The notes below the pieces were generated by a model, which saw nothing but the letters and a program-made list of their open reading frames with translations, was not told the DNA's origin and ran no database searches. From the NCBI GenBank assembly GCA_024679645.1, contig JAIBCZ010000002.1:1-51793 (forward strand): a stretch of 51,793 nucleotides of DNA. Reading direction: 5' to 3'. The stretch comes from Amphritea sp. Its GTDB lineage: Bacteria > Pseudomonadota > Gammaproteobacteria > Pseudomonadales > Balneatricaceae. The position numbers and the translations under genes were made by a program. Positions 19,436-31,918 of this stretch are shown here, piece by piece; position 1 is the stretch's first letter; each line of letters starts with the position of its first letter.

Positions 19436-20033
19436 CTTTTCCGCGAGAAAACTGATCGCGGGTGTGGATGAAGTGGGGCGGGGACCTCTGATTGGCAACG
19501 TTGTCACTGCGGCGGTTATTCTTGATCCGGCTAATCCTATCGATGGCTTAACTGACTCTAAGAAGCTTAGCGAGAAGAAACGTGAGCAGTTATTCCCATT
19601 GATCCAGGAGCGTGCGTTGGCCTGGTCGATCGCCTGGGCGACCCCTGCAGAAATCGATGAACTGAATATTCTTCATGCGACGATGCTGGCGATGCAACGG
19701 GCTGTGAATCAGCTGAGTGTGACGCCGGAATTTGCATTAATCGACGGTAACCGTTGTCCTCCAGGGCTGCCCTGTCCTGCCGAGGCGATAGTGAAAGGGG
19801 ACCTGAAAGAGCCGGCGATAAGTGCTGCGTCTATTTTGGCGAAGGTTTATCGGGACCGGGAGATGCTCGCGTTGGATCTCCGTCATCCTGACTATGGGTT
19901 TGCAAAACATAAGGGTTACCCTACGGCGCTGCATATGGAAAAATTGCGTCAGCATGGCCCTCTTCCTGAACACCGCCGTAGCTTTAGACCGGTGGCTGAC
20001 TTGTTAGCGTTAACTTCTACTGAAACTGAGTAA
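19416..20033 (+). CDS. rnhB: Ribonuclease HII
   Basis: Cuts RNA in RNA-DNA hybrids and removes single ribonucleotides from DNA. 205 residues. Active-site motifs: [19 protein letters not shown] (Asp and Glu), LIDGNRCP (Asp), and [17 protein letters not shown] with the downstream Asp. The start lies inside lpxB behind GAGG. The placement before dnaE, a replication gene, is conserved. Confidence 0.97.
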   Translation: MQTSAFDFSARKLIAGVDEVGRGPLIGNVVTAAVILDPANPIDGLTDSKKLSEKKREQLFPLIQERALAWSIAWATPAEIDELNILHATMLAMQRAVNQLSVTPEFALIDGNRCPPGLPCPAEAIVKGDLKEPAISAASILAKVYRDREMLALDLRHPDYGFAKHKGYPTALHMEKLRQHGPLPEHRRSFRPVADLLALTSTETE

Positions 20034-20043
20034 ATGAACTGAA

Positions 20044-23000
20044 ATGACTGATCCGGCATTTGTACATCTGCGCATGCATACCGAGTTTTCACTGGTCGAT
20101 GGTCTGGTGCGTATAAAAGAGCTGGTTGGTGTAGCCAAAGACCAGCAGATTCCAGCGATTGCAATTACCGATCAGGTGAACCTTTTTGCTTTAGTTAAGT
20201 TCTTTAAAGCAACAACCGGTGCCGGGATTAAACCGATATTTGGCGCGGATGTGTGGCTTGAAAACGAATCTGAGCCTGAGTCGCCGCCCCATAGGCTGAC
20301 CCTGTTGGCGATGAACGAAAAGGGTTATCGGAACCTGATGGAGCTCATCTCACTGGCTTATGAGCAAGGGCAGAGCGTACAGCCGGAGTTGGCACTGCTA
20401 AAGAAAAGCTGGATCTTTGATCGCTCCCAGGGGTTGATCGTTTTGTCAGGTGCTAAAGAAGGCGAAGTGGGGCGGGCTCTGTCTGATAATGATTCAGCCC
20501 GGGCTGTTGTTGAACAGTGGCAGCAGGTGTTCCAGGACCGCTTTTATTTAGAGATTCAACGTACAGGCCGTGCAGGCGATGAAAGTTGTGTGCATGCTTC
20601 GGTTCAGTTGGCGCATGAAACAGGTTGCCCGTTGGTTGCGACCAACGAGGTGATGTTTATCCGGCCAGAGGATTTTGAGGCCCATGAGGTTCGTGTTTGT
20701 ATTAACCAGAGCCGGACCCTGGAAGATCCTAACCGTCCCAAGAACTACACCGAACAGCAGTACCTTCGCTCTGCTGAAGAGATGGCTGAGCTGTTTAGTG
20801 ATATTCCCTCCGCTGTGGAAAACAGTGTTGAGATCGCTAAGCGGTGTAATGTCGAACTTGATCTGGGGACTTACTACCTGCCGAAATATCCGATCCCCGC
20901 AGGGATGACGATGGATCAGTTTTTTGCTGATGTCTCCTGGAAGGGGCTGGAAGAGCGGCTTGATATTTTACTGGATAAAGATGCCCCTGATTATGCTGAA
21001 AAGCGTAAGCCCTATGAAGAACGGATGGTATTTGAACTCGATATCATTACGCAGATGGGTTTTCCAGGCTACTTTCTGATCGTAATGGACTTCATTCAGT
21101 GGGGTAAAGATAACGGCGTACCGGTTGGTCCTGGTCGAGGGTCAGGTGCGGGCTCACTGGTTGCTTATGCGCAGAAGATTACCGACCTTGATCCGCTTGA
21201 ATATGATTTGCTGTTCGAACGGTTCTTGAATCCGGAACGGGTATCAATGCCCGATTTCGATATCGATTTCTGTATGGATAACCGGGATAAGGTTATCGAC
21301 TATGTGGCAGAAACTTACGGCCGTGATGCCGTATCTCAGATTGTAACCTTTGGTACGATGGCGGCGAAAGCGGTTGTACGTGATGTTGCCCGGGTGCAGG
21401 GTAAGCCCTTTGGTCTGGCCGATAAACTGTCTAAGCTGATCCCTTTTGAGATTGGCATGACGCTGACCAGGGCTATGGATGAAGAGCCTTTGATGCGGGA
21501 GTTTGTTGAAGGTAACGAAGAAGCCCAGGAAATTATGGAGATGGCCTTTAAGTTAGAAGGTCTGACCCGAAATGTGGGTAAGCATGCCGGGGGTGTGGTA
21601 ATCGCACCGACTAAGTTGACTGACTTCTCTGCTACTTATTGCGATGAACTGGGGCAGGGGTTGGTCACTCAGTTCGACAAGAACGATGTCGAGGAAGCGG
21701 GGTTGGTTAAGTTCGACTTCCTGGGTCTTCGTACCCTGACCATTGTCGACTGGGCGGTCAAAACTATCGACCGTATACGGGCGAAAACGGGCGAAGAACC
21801 GTTGGACATTGCTCTGATCGATCTTGAAGACCGACCGACCTTTGATCTGTTGCAATCGGCCGAAACCACTGCGGTATTTCAGCTTGAATCCAGCGGTATG
21901 AAAGATCTGGTGCGCCGTTTGCAGCCGGATCGCTTTGAAGATATTGTCGCTTTGGTGGCGCTATTCCGGCCGGGGCCGCTTCAGTCAGGCATGGTGGATG
22001 ACTTTATCCTGCGAAAGCATGGTCAGGCTGAATTGGCATACCCTCATGCTGACTATCAGCTGGATAGCTTGCAGCCAGTATTGGAACCTACTTACGGTAT
22101 TATCCTGTATCAGGAACAGGTCATGCAGATCGCTCAGGTGATGGCAGGCTATACCCTGGGTGGTGCAGATATGCTCCGTCGGGCGATGGGTAAGAAAAAA
22201 CCTGAAGAGATGGCTAAGCAGCGTACCTCTTTTCTTGAGGGTTCAGAGCAGAACGGAATTGATGCTGATCTGGCGGGTAATATCTTTGATCTGGTAGAGA
22301 AATTTGCCGGCTATGGCTTCAATAAATCCCACTCGGCTGCTTATGCGTTGGTGTCCTATCAGACCGCCTGGTTAAAAACGCATTATCCGGCGCCTTTCAT
22401 GGCAGCAGTATTATCATCTGATATGCAGAACACCGATAAAGTGGTGATCTTCGTTGAAGAGTGCCGCACCATGAAGTTGCCATTAGTGTTGCCTGATGTG
22501 AATTTCGGTGAGTATATGTTCACCGTGAATGATGAGGGTGAAATCGTTTATGGTCTGGGGGCTGTAAAGGGCGTTGGTGAAGGGCCGATAGAGGCGATAG
22601 TTGAAGCTCGTAATGACGGCGGCGAATTTTCCGATATTTTTGATTTTTGTAAGCGCGTGGGCAGTAAAAAGCTGAATAAACGTGTTTTGGAGGCGTTGGT
22701 ACGCTCCGGTGCGCTGGAGCATATGGGGCCTGATCGGGCTCAAATCTGGGCCTGTATACCCGAAGCTCTGAAAGCTGCAGATCAGTCGGAACGCAATCAG
22801 AATGCAGGAATGTTTGATCTGTTTGGTGAGGTTGAAGCTGAGCAGCCGAGAGATCCCTACGCTGAGTATATGAAACTCCGTAAATGGACCGATAAAGAGC
22901 GCTTGCAGGGCGAACGAGAGACTTTGGGTCTCTATGTTACCGGGCATCCCATTGATGAGTATGAATCCGAATTGCCGCACTTTATCTCCAAACGCATCGG

Positions 23001-23538
23001 TGAGCTGCAGCCTCAGCGGGGGCAGCAGCAGAAGATGTTAGGTTTGGTGGTGGATGTTCGGGTTATGAAAACGAAGAAAGGCGATCCGCTGTGTTTCGTT
23101 ACCCTGGATGACCGCACCTCGCGGATTGAAGTCTCTCTGTTTGGTGAGGCTTACGATGAGTACCGGACGGTATTGGTCAAAGATGCTGTGTTGCTAATTG
23201 AGGGTGAAATTACTGTCGATAGCTATTCCGGGACGGATAAACTTAAAGTACGAGGTAATTCTGTTGTCGATATTACCCAGTGCAGAGCGCGGTATGGTAA
23301 GCATATAGAGATAGATTGCGATGAGCAGCAGCTGCGGGAGCGTCCTTTGAAGGCCTTTGGAGAACTGCTTACAGCGCATAAAAGCAGTGTGAAAATGCCT
23401 GTTGCATTGAAGTATAGCCGCATTGATGCTTCGGCTCTCCTGACGTTGGGTGAAGCCTGGCAAGTACCGCCAACCGATGAGCTACTGCTTAAACTGAAAG
23501 ATCAGTTTGGTGGTGATGCGGTCCGTATTCGCTATTGA
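20044..23538 (+). CDS. dnaE: DNA polymerase III alpha subunit
   Basis: Replicative polymerase catalytic subunit, 1164 residues (E. coli 1160). Order: N-terminal PHP domain (FVHLRMHTEFSLVDGLV), family C palm with VGPGRGSGAGSLVAYA and the catalytic pair in MPDFDIDFCMDNRD, the thumb/fingers with GYGFNKSHSAAYALVSYQTAWLK, a helix-hairpin-helix, an OB-fold (KMLGLVVDVRVMKTKKGDPLCFVTLDD) and a C-terminal tau-binding region. Eleven bases after rnhB. The PHP metal residues partly differ from those of active PHP domains, as usual for this group. Confidence 0.98.
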   Translation: MTDPAFVHLRMHTEFSLVDGLVRIKELVGVAKDQQIPAIAITDQVNLFALVKFFKATTGAGIKPIFGADVWLENESEPESPPHRLTLLAMNEKGYRNLMELISLAYEQGQSVQPELALLKKSWIFDRSQGLIVLSGAKEGEVGRALSDNDSARAVVEQWQQVFQDRFYLEIQRTGRAGDESCVHASVQLAHETGCPLVATNEVMFIRPEDFEAHEVRVCINQSRTLEDPNRPKNYTEQQYLRSAEEMAELFSDIPSAVENSVEIAKRCNVELDLGTYYLPKYPIPAGMTMDQFFADVSWKGLEERLDILLDKDAPDYAEKRKPYEERMVFELDIITQMGFPGYFLIVMDFIQWGKDNGVPVGPGRGSGAGSLVAYAQKITDLDPLEYDLLFERFLNPERVSMPDFDIDFCMDNRDKVIDYVAETYGRDAVSQIVTFGTMAAKAVVRDVARVQGKPFGLADKLSKLIPFEIGMTLTRAMDEEPLMREFVEGNEEAQEIMEMAFKLEGLTRNVGKHAGGVVIAPTKLTDFSATYCDELGQGLVTQFDKNDVEEAGLVKFDFLGLRTLTIVDWAVKTIDRIRAKTGEEPLDIALIDLEDRPTFDLLQSAETTAVFQLESSGMKDLVRRLQPDRFEDIVALVALFRPGPLQSGMVDDFILRKHGQAELAYPHADYQLDSLQPVLEPTYGIILYQEQVMQIAQVMAGYTLGGADMLRRAMGKKKPEEMAKQRTSFLEGSEQNGIDADLAGNIFDLVEKFAGYGFNKSHSAAYALVSYQTAWLKTHYPAPFMAAVLSSDMQNTDKVVIFVEECRTMKLPLVLPDVNFGEYMFTVNDEGEIVYGLGAVKGVGEGPIEAIVEARNDGGEFSDIFDFCKRVGSKKLNKRVLEALVRSGALEHMGPDRAQIWACIPEALKAADQSERNQNAGMFDLFGEVEAEQPRDPYAEYMKLRKWTDKERLQGERETLGLYVTGHPIDEYESELPHFISKRIGELQPQRGQQQKMLGLVVDVRVMKTKKGDPLCFVTLDDRTSRIEVSLFGEAYDEYRTVLVKDAVLLIEGEITVDSYSGTDKLKVRGNSVVDITQCRARYGKHIEIDCDEQQLRERPLKAFGELLTAHKSSVKMPVALKYSRIDASALLTLGEAWQVPPTDELLLKLKDQFGGDAVRIRY

Positions 23539-23656
23539 TCGGGGTGGTTCTTAAACCCAACAAAGAGTAGAATTAGGCCAATTTTTTATCGTCGGTCGCA
23601 ACCTGTTGCCTCTGTATCGCGGCCGAAACGAAGCAAAACTTACGGAAGATCACTAT

Positions 23657-24610
23657 ATGAATCCCAATTATCTGGATTTTGAACAGCCTATCGCTGATCT
23701 GGAAGCAAAGATCGAAGAGCTGCGCCTAGTTGGCGATGACAATGAGCTGAATATTGAGGAAGAGATTACCAAGCTGCAGGGTAAAAGCCGTAGTCTCACA
23801 GAGTCTCTGTTTAGTGATCTGAGCGAGTGGCAGATTTCTCAAATAGCGCGTCATCCTTTACGTCCTTATACGCTGGACTATGTAAAGTTGATTTTTGATG
23901 ACTTTGAAGAGCTGCATGGTGATCGTCATTTTGCTGATGATCAGGCGCTTGTTGGTGGTATCGCCCGACTGGAAGGTCGCCCAGTCATGGTAATCGGTCA
24001 TCAAAAAGGGCGTGAAGTTAAAGAAAAAGTTCGCCGTAATTTTGGTATGCCGCGTCCTGAGGGCTACCGTAAAGCACTACGGTTGATGGAGATGGCAGAA
24101 CGTTTCAAAATGCCTATCCTGACGTTTATTGATACGCCAGGCGCTTATCCGGGTATTGATGCCGAGGAGCGTGGTCAGTCTGAAGCCATTGCGTTTAATC
24201 TGGCCGCAATGTCTCGCTTAAAAACACCTATTATCGCCACAGTTGTAGGTGAAGGTGGGTCTGGTGGTGCATTAGCCATCGGTGTTTGCGATGAGTTGAT
24301 GATGTTACAGTACTCAACTTACTCCGTTATCTCCCCGGAAGGCTGTGCTTCTATCCTGTGGAAGAGTGCAGATAAGGCGCCAGACGCTGCGCGGGCAATG
24401 GGCCTGACCTCTGATCGTCTTCACGGGCATGGATTGGTTGATCAGATAGTTGATGAACCATTGGGTGGAGCACATCGTGATCACGGGTTGATTGCGGCTA
24501 ACCTGAAGAAACATTTGCTGGAAACGCTGGAGCGGTTATCCGAGATAGAGCAGGATGAGCTTCTCGAACGGCGTTACGAACGTCTGATGTCTTACGGCAT
24601 CAGCCAGTAA
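23657..24610 (+). CDS. accA: Acetyl-CoA carboxylase carboxyltransferase subunit alpha
   Basis: With AccD forms the carboxyltransferase that makes malonyl-CoA, first step of fatty acid synthesis. 317 residues (E. coli 319) from ATG 23657 ([12 protein letters not shown]). Motifs: [62 protein letters not shown], and [17 protein letters not shown] (oxyanion region). The ORF-track start 51 bases upstream is not needed. An intrinsic terminator follows, ending this long gene block. Confidence 0.97.
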   Translation: MNPNYLDFEQPIADLEAKIEELRLVGDDNELNIEEEITKLQGKSRSLTESLFSDLSEWQISQIARHPLRPYTLDYVKLIFDDFEELHGDRHFADDQALVGGIARLEGRPVMVIGHQKGREVKEKVRRNFGMPRPEGYRKALRLMEMAERFKMPILTFIDTPGAYPGIDAEERGQSEAIAFNLAAMSRLKTPIIATVVGEGGSGGALAIGVCDELMMLQYSTYSVISPEGCASILWKSADKAPDAARAMGLTSDRLHGHGLVDQIVDEPLGGAHRDHGLIAANLKKHLLETLERLSEIEQDELLERRYERLMSYGISQ

Positions 24611-24618
24611 CATTGAGA

Positions 24619-24645
24619 CCGTCGGCCAGCCCGGCGGTTTTTTTT
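24619..24645 (+). terminator. accA terminator
   Basis: CCGTCGG (24619-24625) pairs with CCGGCGG (24631-24637), one wobble, five-base loop, followed by eight T. It marks the end of the rpsB-accA block; the tilS start is 16 bases further on. Confidence 0.85.
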
Positions 24646-24660
24646 GCATCCTGAATATCT

Positions 24661-25980
24661 ATGAATAACCTCCAATGTCACTTTAATCAGCAGCTCGATA
24701 CCTGTCGTAAAGAGACTCGGCGCTGGGTCGTAGGGTTGAGTGGAGGTCTGGATTCAATTGTTTTGCTGCACCTGGCGGCCAGATCAATCCCGGCCGATCA
24801 ACTGCTGGTTGTAAATATCGATCATCAGCTTCAACAACAATCATCACAATGGGCTGTTTTTTGTGAAAAGCAGGCCGCGTCGCTTAATCTCCCCTTTCAG
24901 TGCCTAAAAGTTTCTGTTGATGTTTCGGCCAGCATAGAACGTGCTGCACGAAATGCGCGTTATCAGGCGTTTGATGAACTGCTTCAGCCCGGTGATTGTT
25001 TGCTGCTGGCGCATCATCTTGATGATCAGGCTGAAACGATGTTGTTTCGGTTGTTGAGAGGCGCGGGATTGCGTGGTCTGGCGGGGGTGCCGGTGACGCG
25101 TAAACTGGGGCAGGCTAAGCTCTTAAGGCCTCTGCTGAATACCTATCGACATGAGTTGCTGAGTTGGGCTGAACTGGAGCAATTACAGTGGATAGAGGAT
25201 CCTAGTAATAGTGAGTTGGTGTTTGATCGAAACTATCTCAGGCATGAGGTTATGCCGCTGTTGCAAGTCAGGTGGCCTGGGTTTGCCCGGCGTTGGGGTG
25301 AGACTGCTCGCTATCTTCGAGAAGCTGAACAGTTACAGAATGAACTGGCGGAGATTGATCTTGCCAGTGTGGGAGAGCGGTTGTCACTTAACTGTGAGTC
25401 GTTGGTCAGTCTTAGTCGCCCGCGTAGAAATAACCTGTTGCGCTACTGGTTTAAACAGGCGGGCTTTTCCATTGGAGAGCGCCAGATTCAAAGTGTCTTG
25501 CAGTTAGTTAATGCTGCCGCAGACCGCCAGCCAGAGCTTAAGCTTCCTGGATTAAGAGTACTGCGCTATCAGGGTGTTCTCAGGCTGCATCCGGATCTGC
25601 CAGAAACGCAGTGGGGTAATCGACCTGTAACTGAGAATGGCCTTGAAACTCAGCAGGGCGTTCTTACTGTGCAACTGGACTCCGAAGAAACCGGTTTGAG
25701 TTCGCTGTCGGGAGTGACAGTACGCAACCGACTGGAAGGTGATCGATGTCAGCCATTGGGGCGGGGTGGTTCCTGTAGTCTGAAAAAGTTATTTCAGGAA
25801 CATAATGTTCCTCCCTGGCAGCGAAATTCATGGCCTGTTTGTATTGTAGAAGAGGAAATTGTTGCTTTGCCGGGAATCTGTGTTTGTGATGGCTGGCAGA
25901 GTGAAAAAAAAGGCCATGGTTTTGCATTGAAATGGTCGCCAACTGCATTGTCTGTCAGAGTCGATTCTGATACCCTGTAG
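24661..25980 (+). CDS. tilS: tRNA(Ile)-lysidine synthetase
   Basis: Modifies C34 of tRNA-Ile(CAU) to lysidine so it reads AUA. 439 residues. PP-loop motif GLSGGLDSIVLLHLA at about residues 25-39, then NIDHQLQQQS, AHHLDDQAETMLFRLLRGAGLRGLAG, and IEDPSN...RNYLRHEVMPLL. C-terminal TilS substrate-binding domain ends with GDRCQPLG and SLKKLFQEHNVPPWQRNSWP. Conserved position after accA as in E. coli and Pseudomonas. Confidence 0.96.
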   Translation: MNNLQCHFNQQLDTCRKETRRWVVGLSGGLDSIVLLHLAARSIPADQLLVVNIDHQLQQQSSQWAVFCEKQAASLNLPFQCLKVSVDVSASIERAARNARYQAFDELLQPGDCLLLAHHLDDQAETMLFRLLRGAGLRGLAGVPVTRKLGQAKLLRPLLNTYRHELLSWAELEQLQWIEDPSNSELVFDRNYLRHEVMPLLQVRWPGFARRWGETARYLREAEQLQNELAEIDLASVGERLSLNCESLVSLSRPRRNNLLRYWFKQAGFSIGERQIQSVLQLVNAAADRQPELKLPGLRVLRYQGVLRLHPDLPETQWGNRPVTENGLETQQGVLTVQLDSEETGLSSLSGVTVRNRLEGDRCQPLGRGGSCSLKKLFQEHNVPPWQRNSWPVCIVEEEIVALPGICVCDGWQSEKKGHGFALKWSPTALSVRVDSDTL

Positions 25981-25993
25981 CCCCATCTTTACT

Positions 25994-27678
<1,685 letters not shown>

Positions 27679-27704
27679 AGACTAAATAAATTTTAGGAGT
27701 TTGA

Positions 27705-29003
<1,299 letters not shown>

Positions 29004-29028
29004 TTTTTAACTGATCTGTGAAATACTA

Positions 29029-29052
29029 AGGGGGCTTGATGCTCCCTTTTTT
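29029..29052 (+). terminator. eno terminator
   Basis: AGGGGGC (29029-29035), loop TTGAT, GCTCCCT (29041-29047), one wobble, running into six T. It stands between eno and ftsB and would keep abundant eno mRNA from reading fully into the division gene. Confidence 0.85.
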
Positions 29053-29086
29053 GATTATAAATACCGAGTAAGAGTGCTGCCTGACT

Positions 29087-29410
29087 GTGTTTCGCTGGAG
29101 TTTGTTTCACTGGATTATGTTGTTACTGCTGGTCTGTCTGATTGGGCTGCAGTATCGGCTATGGTTTGGTGAAGCCAATCTTGGCGAGGTGCAGATGCTA
29201 CAGCAGGAGATTGAACGGCAACGATCTGAGAATGACCTTCTGGTGAATAGAAACCACCAGTTAGATGCTGAGGTTAAAGACCTTAAGCAGGGGTTGGAGG
29301 CGCTTGAAGAGCGGGCTCGGAATCAGTTGGGCATGGTGAAAGAAGGCGAGTCTTTCTTTCAGCTGGTTCCCTCATTGCCGGAACGATCGCCAACCAATAC
29401 CGGCCAGTAA
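29087..29410 (+). CDS. ftsB: Cell division protein FtsB
   Basis: Small bitopic membrane protein of the FtsQLB divisome activator. 107 residues with one N-terminal membrane helix (about residues 7-24, WIMLLLLVCLIGLQYRLWFG) and a leucine-rich coiled coil (about 30-75), then the family signature LEERARNQLGMVKEGESFFQLVP. Start is GTG 29087; the next Met would cut into the membrane helix. In E. coli and Pseudomonas ispD follows; here truD starts after 16 bases. Confidence 0.94.
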   Translation: MFRWSLFHWIMLLLLVCLIGLQYRLWFGEANLGEVQMLQQEIERQRSENDLLVNRNHQLDAEVKDLKQGLEALEERARNQLGMVKEGESFFQLVPSLPERSPTNTGQ

Positions 29411-29426
29411 TGGAATCATAGCGTTC

Positions 29427-30479
29427 ATGAATTTCCCATCTGAGTTAAATTATCTCTACGGTGAACCGGCATCTTCAGCTGTGATCCGCACCCAGCCTGA
29501 TGACTTCAGAGTCACTGAAGATCTGTCATTTGAGCCTGAAGGTAGCGGTGACCATGTTTTTTTATATATCCGCAAAACCGGTGAGAATACTGACTGGGTT
29601 GCGCGTCAGTTAGCGCATTTCTGTCAGGTCAGCCCTCGTGAAGTGGGCTATGCCGGCAAAAAAGATCGCCATGCCGTGACTGAACAATGGTTTAGCGTAC
29701 ATCTGCCGGGGCGCTCACCGCTTACCTGGTCATTGTTTGAAACCGATACAATTAAAGTGCTTAAAGCGGTCAAGCATACCCGTAAACTACGTTTGGGAAG
29801 TCTTACCGGGAATCGGTTTCAGATTCGCCTGCGACAGGTAACAGAAGCTGACGCGCTGTTAAGCAGAGCCGAGCAAATCAAAGAGGGCGTGCCTAATTAT
29901 TTTGGTGAACAACGCTTTGGACATCATCAGGGTAATCTGACCAAAGGTGCCGCTTTGATAGCTGGTAAATTGAAAGAGCGGCAGCGGCATAAGAAAGGCC
30001 TTTATATATCAGCAGTGCGCTCATTTATGTTTAACCAACTAGTCTCGCAGCGTATCGGGCAAGCGTTTTATGCTGTGCCTATGGCCGGTGATGTGCTGAT
30101 GATCAATGGCAGCCAGAGTTGTTTTGTCTATGATCCTGAAGATGACACTATTTTGCCGCGTTTATTAAATGGTGAATTACATCTGACGGCAGCCATGTGG
30201 GGGCGGGGGCGTTCAATCTGTACCGATGTCGCAGCCGAGTGGGAAACCGGGCAGCTGCAGGAATGGCAGGAGCAGTTGGAGGGTTTGGAACGTTTGGGTC
30301 TGAATCAGGAGCGACGCTCGGCTCGATTGTTGCCCGGTAATCTGGTTGTTGAAAAAGAGACTGAAGATCAGTTTGTAGTGTCGTTTGATCTTCCGGCAGG
30401 TAGCTTTGCCACAAGCGTATTACGTGAGTTGGTACAAGTGAACTCAGCTGCAGGTCCTAAGGAAGTGGAGGTAGAATAA
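29427..30479 (+). CDS. truD: tRNA pseudouridine(13) synthase TruD
   Basis: Makes pseudouridine at position 13 of tRNA-Glu and others. 350 residues. Catalytic Asp80 is in GYAGKKDRHAVTEQWFS; further motifs are KLRLGSLTGNRFQIRLR, NYFGEQRFG and the TRUD insertion domain, ending with FDLPAGSFATSVLRELV. Its stop overlaps the surE start by one base (TAATG). The truD-surE-pcm order is conserved with E. coli but normally follows ispD and ispF, which are absent. Confidence 0.97.
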   Translation: MNFPSELNYLYGEPASSAVIRTQPDDFRVTEDLSFEPEGSGDHVFLYIRKTGENTDWVARQLAHFCQVSPREVGYAGKKDRHAVTEQWFSVHLPGRSPLTWSLFETDTIKVLKAVKHTRKLRLGSLTGNRFQIRLRQVTEADALLSRAEQIKEGVPNYFGEQRFGHHQGNLTKGAALIAGKLKERQRHKKGLYISAVRSFMFNQLVSQRIGQAFYAVPMAGDVLMINGSQSCFVYDPEDDTILPRLLNGELHLTAAMWGRGRSICTDVAAEWETGQLQEWQEQLEGLERLGLNQERRSARLLPGNLVVEKETEDQFVVSFDLPAGSFATSVLRELVQVNSAAGPKEVEVE

Positions 30480-31228
30480 TGAGGCTTCTGTTATCGAATG
30501 ATGATGGAGTTCATGCGCCAGGGCTGGAAGTTCTGGCAAGAGTGCTGGGACAGGATGCTGAACTGGATGTTGTCGCACCTGATCGAAACCGTAGCGGCGC
30601 CAGCAACTCGCTAACCCTTGATCGCCCTTTGGAAGCTCACCATCATAAAAATGGTTTTATAGGTATCAATGGTACCCCGACCGATTGTGTTCATTTGGGG
30701 ACCTCTGCTGTCTTTAATGCTGCGCCTGATATGGTCGTGTCCGGAATCAATTGTGGCGGAAATCTTGGCGATGATGTTATTTATTCCGGAACGGTTGCGG
30801 CCGCGATGGAAGGGCGCCACCTTGAATTGCCACCGATTGCTGTTTCGTCGGTTAGTAGCAATCCTCAGCACTATGATGCTGCAGCGGAAGTTGTCAGGCA
30901 GCTGGTAAAAGATATCCGTACGTTGATTCTGGCTCCGCGCACTGTGTTGAATATAAATGTGCCAGATCTTCCTCTGGATCAGATTAAAGGGATTCATGTA
31001 ACTCGCTTAGGGCATCGTTCACTGGCAGATGCGCCGGTCGAGTCGATTGATCCCAGAGGAGCGGTTCGCTACTGGATCTCAGGTGTCGGCGCGGCCGAAG
31101 ATTGTGGCCCGGGTACTGATTTTTTTGCGGTTAAATCCGGTTATGTTTCAATTACACCGATAAATATTGATATGACTCAGTATTCTGGAATGGATAACCT
31201 GGGTAACTGGCTTGAGGAGTTAACGTGA
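30479..31228 (+). CDS. surE: 5'-nucleotidase SurE
   Basis: Divalent-metal nucleoside monophosphatase linked to stationary-phase survival. 249 residues. Metal site [13 protein letters not shown] (Asp8, Asp9), Ser in [10 protein letters not shown], and Asn in [21 protein letters not shown]. Overlaps truD by one base and pcm by four (GTGA). Part of the stationary-phase group leading to nlpD-rpoS. Confidence 0.97.
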   Translation: MRLLLSNDDGVHAPGLEVLARVLGQDAELDVVAPDRNRSGASNSLTLDRPLEAHHHKNGFIGINGTPTDCVHLGTSAVFNAAPDMVVSGINCGGNLGDDVIYSGTVAAAMEGRHLELPPIAVSSVSSNPQHYDAAAEVVRQLVKDIRTLILAPRTVLNINVPDLPLDQIKGIHVTRLGHRSLADAPVESIDPRGAVRYWISGVGAAEDCGPGTDFFAVKSGYVSITPINIDMTQYSGMDNLGNWLEELT

Positions 31229-31893
31229 ATAAGTTGCAGTTGCAGGGGATTGGGATGACTTCCCAGCGTACCCGCAGCAGGTTGGTGCAGCGGCTAAAGG
31301 ATCAGGGAATTACTGATCAGCAGGTGCTGGATGTGGTGGCGGGTACACCCCGTCATATATTTATTGATGAGGCCTTGTCTCACCGGGCTTATGAAGATAC
31401 GGCACTGCCTATCGGTTTTAATCAGACAATCTCACAACCCTATATTGTCGCCCGAATGACCGAGATTTTACTCGCTGAAGGGCCTGTCGAACGGGTGCTT
31501 GAAGTGGGTACCGGTTCCGGTTATCAGACCACAATACTTGCCCAGTTGGTCGATAAAGTGTTCAGTGTTGAGCGTATAAAACCGTTACAGGATAAGGCGC
31601 GACAGCGATTTTCTTTGCTTAAAATCAGAAATATTTCGTTACAGCATAGTGATGGGGGAATGGGGTGGCCTGACAGAGGGCCTTTCGATGGCATTATGGT
31701 GACTGCGGCGCCTGAGGAGGTTCCTTCAGAGTTATTGGCTCAGTTGTCTGTGGGTGGTCGTCTGGTAATTCCTGTTGGTGGCAGCCAAAATCAGCAACTT
31801 AAACTGGTTATCAGGGTCACAGAAACAGAATATGAAACCTCGGTTCTTGAAGGGGTTAAGTTTGTGCCGCTGTTAAGCGGTACGGTACGCTGA
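31225..31893 (+). CDS. pcm: Protein-L-isoaspartate O-methyltransferase
   Basis: Repairs isoaspartyl damage in ageing proteins using SAM. 222 residues from a GTG start coupled to the surE stop, with GAGGAG upstream. Motifs: [19 protein letters not shown], the SAM site [28 protein letters not shown] and [14 protein letters not shown]. Slightly longer at the N-terminus than E. coli Pcm (208), so an internal start near GMTSQRTR cannot be excluded. Confidence 0.96.
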   Translation: MNKLQLQGIGMTSQRTRSRLVQRLKDQGITDQQVLDVVAGTPRHIFIDEALSHRAYEDTALPIGFNQTISQPYIVARMTEILLAEGPVERVLEVGTGSGYQTTILAQLVDKVFSVERIKPLQDKARQRFSLLKIRNISLQHSDGGMGWPDRGPFDGIMVTAAPEEVPSELLAQLSVGGRLVIPVGGSQNQQLKLVIRVTETEYETSVLEGVKFVPLLSGTVR

Positions 31894-31918
31894 ACTGATA
31901 GATGTAACGGAATATTGA

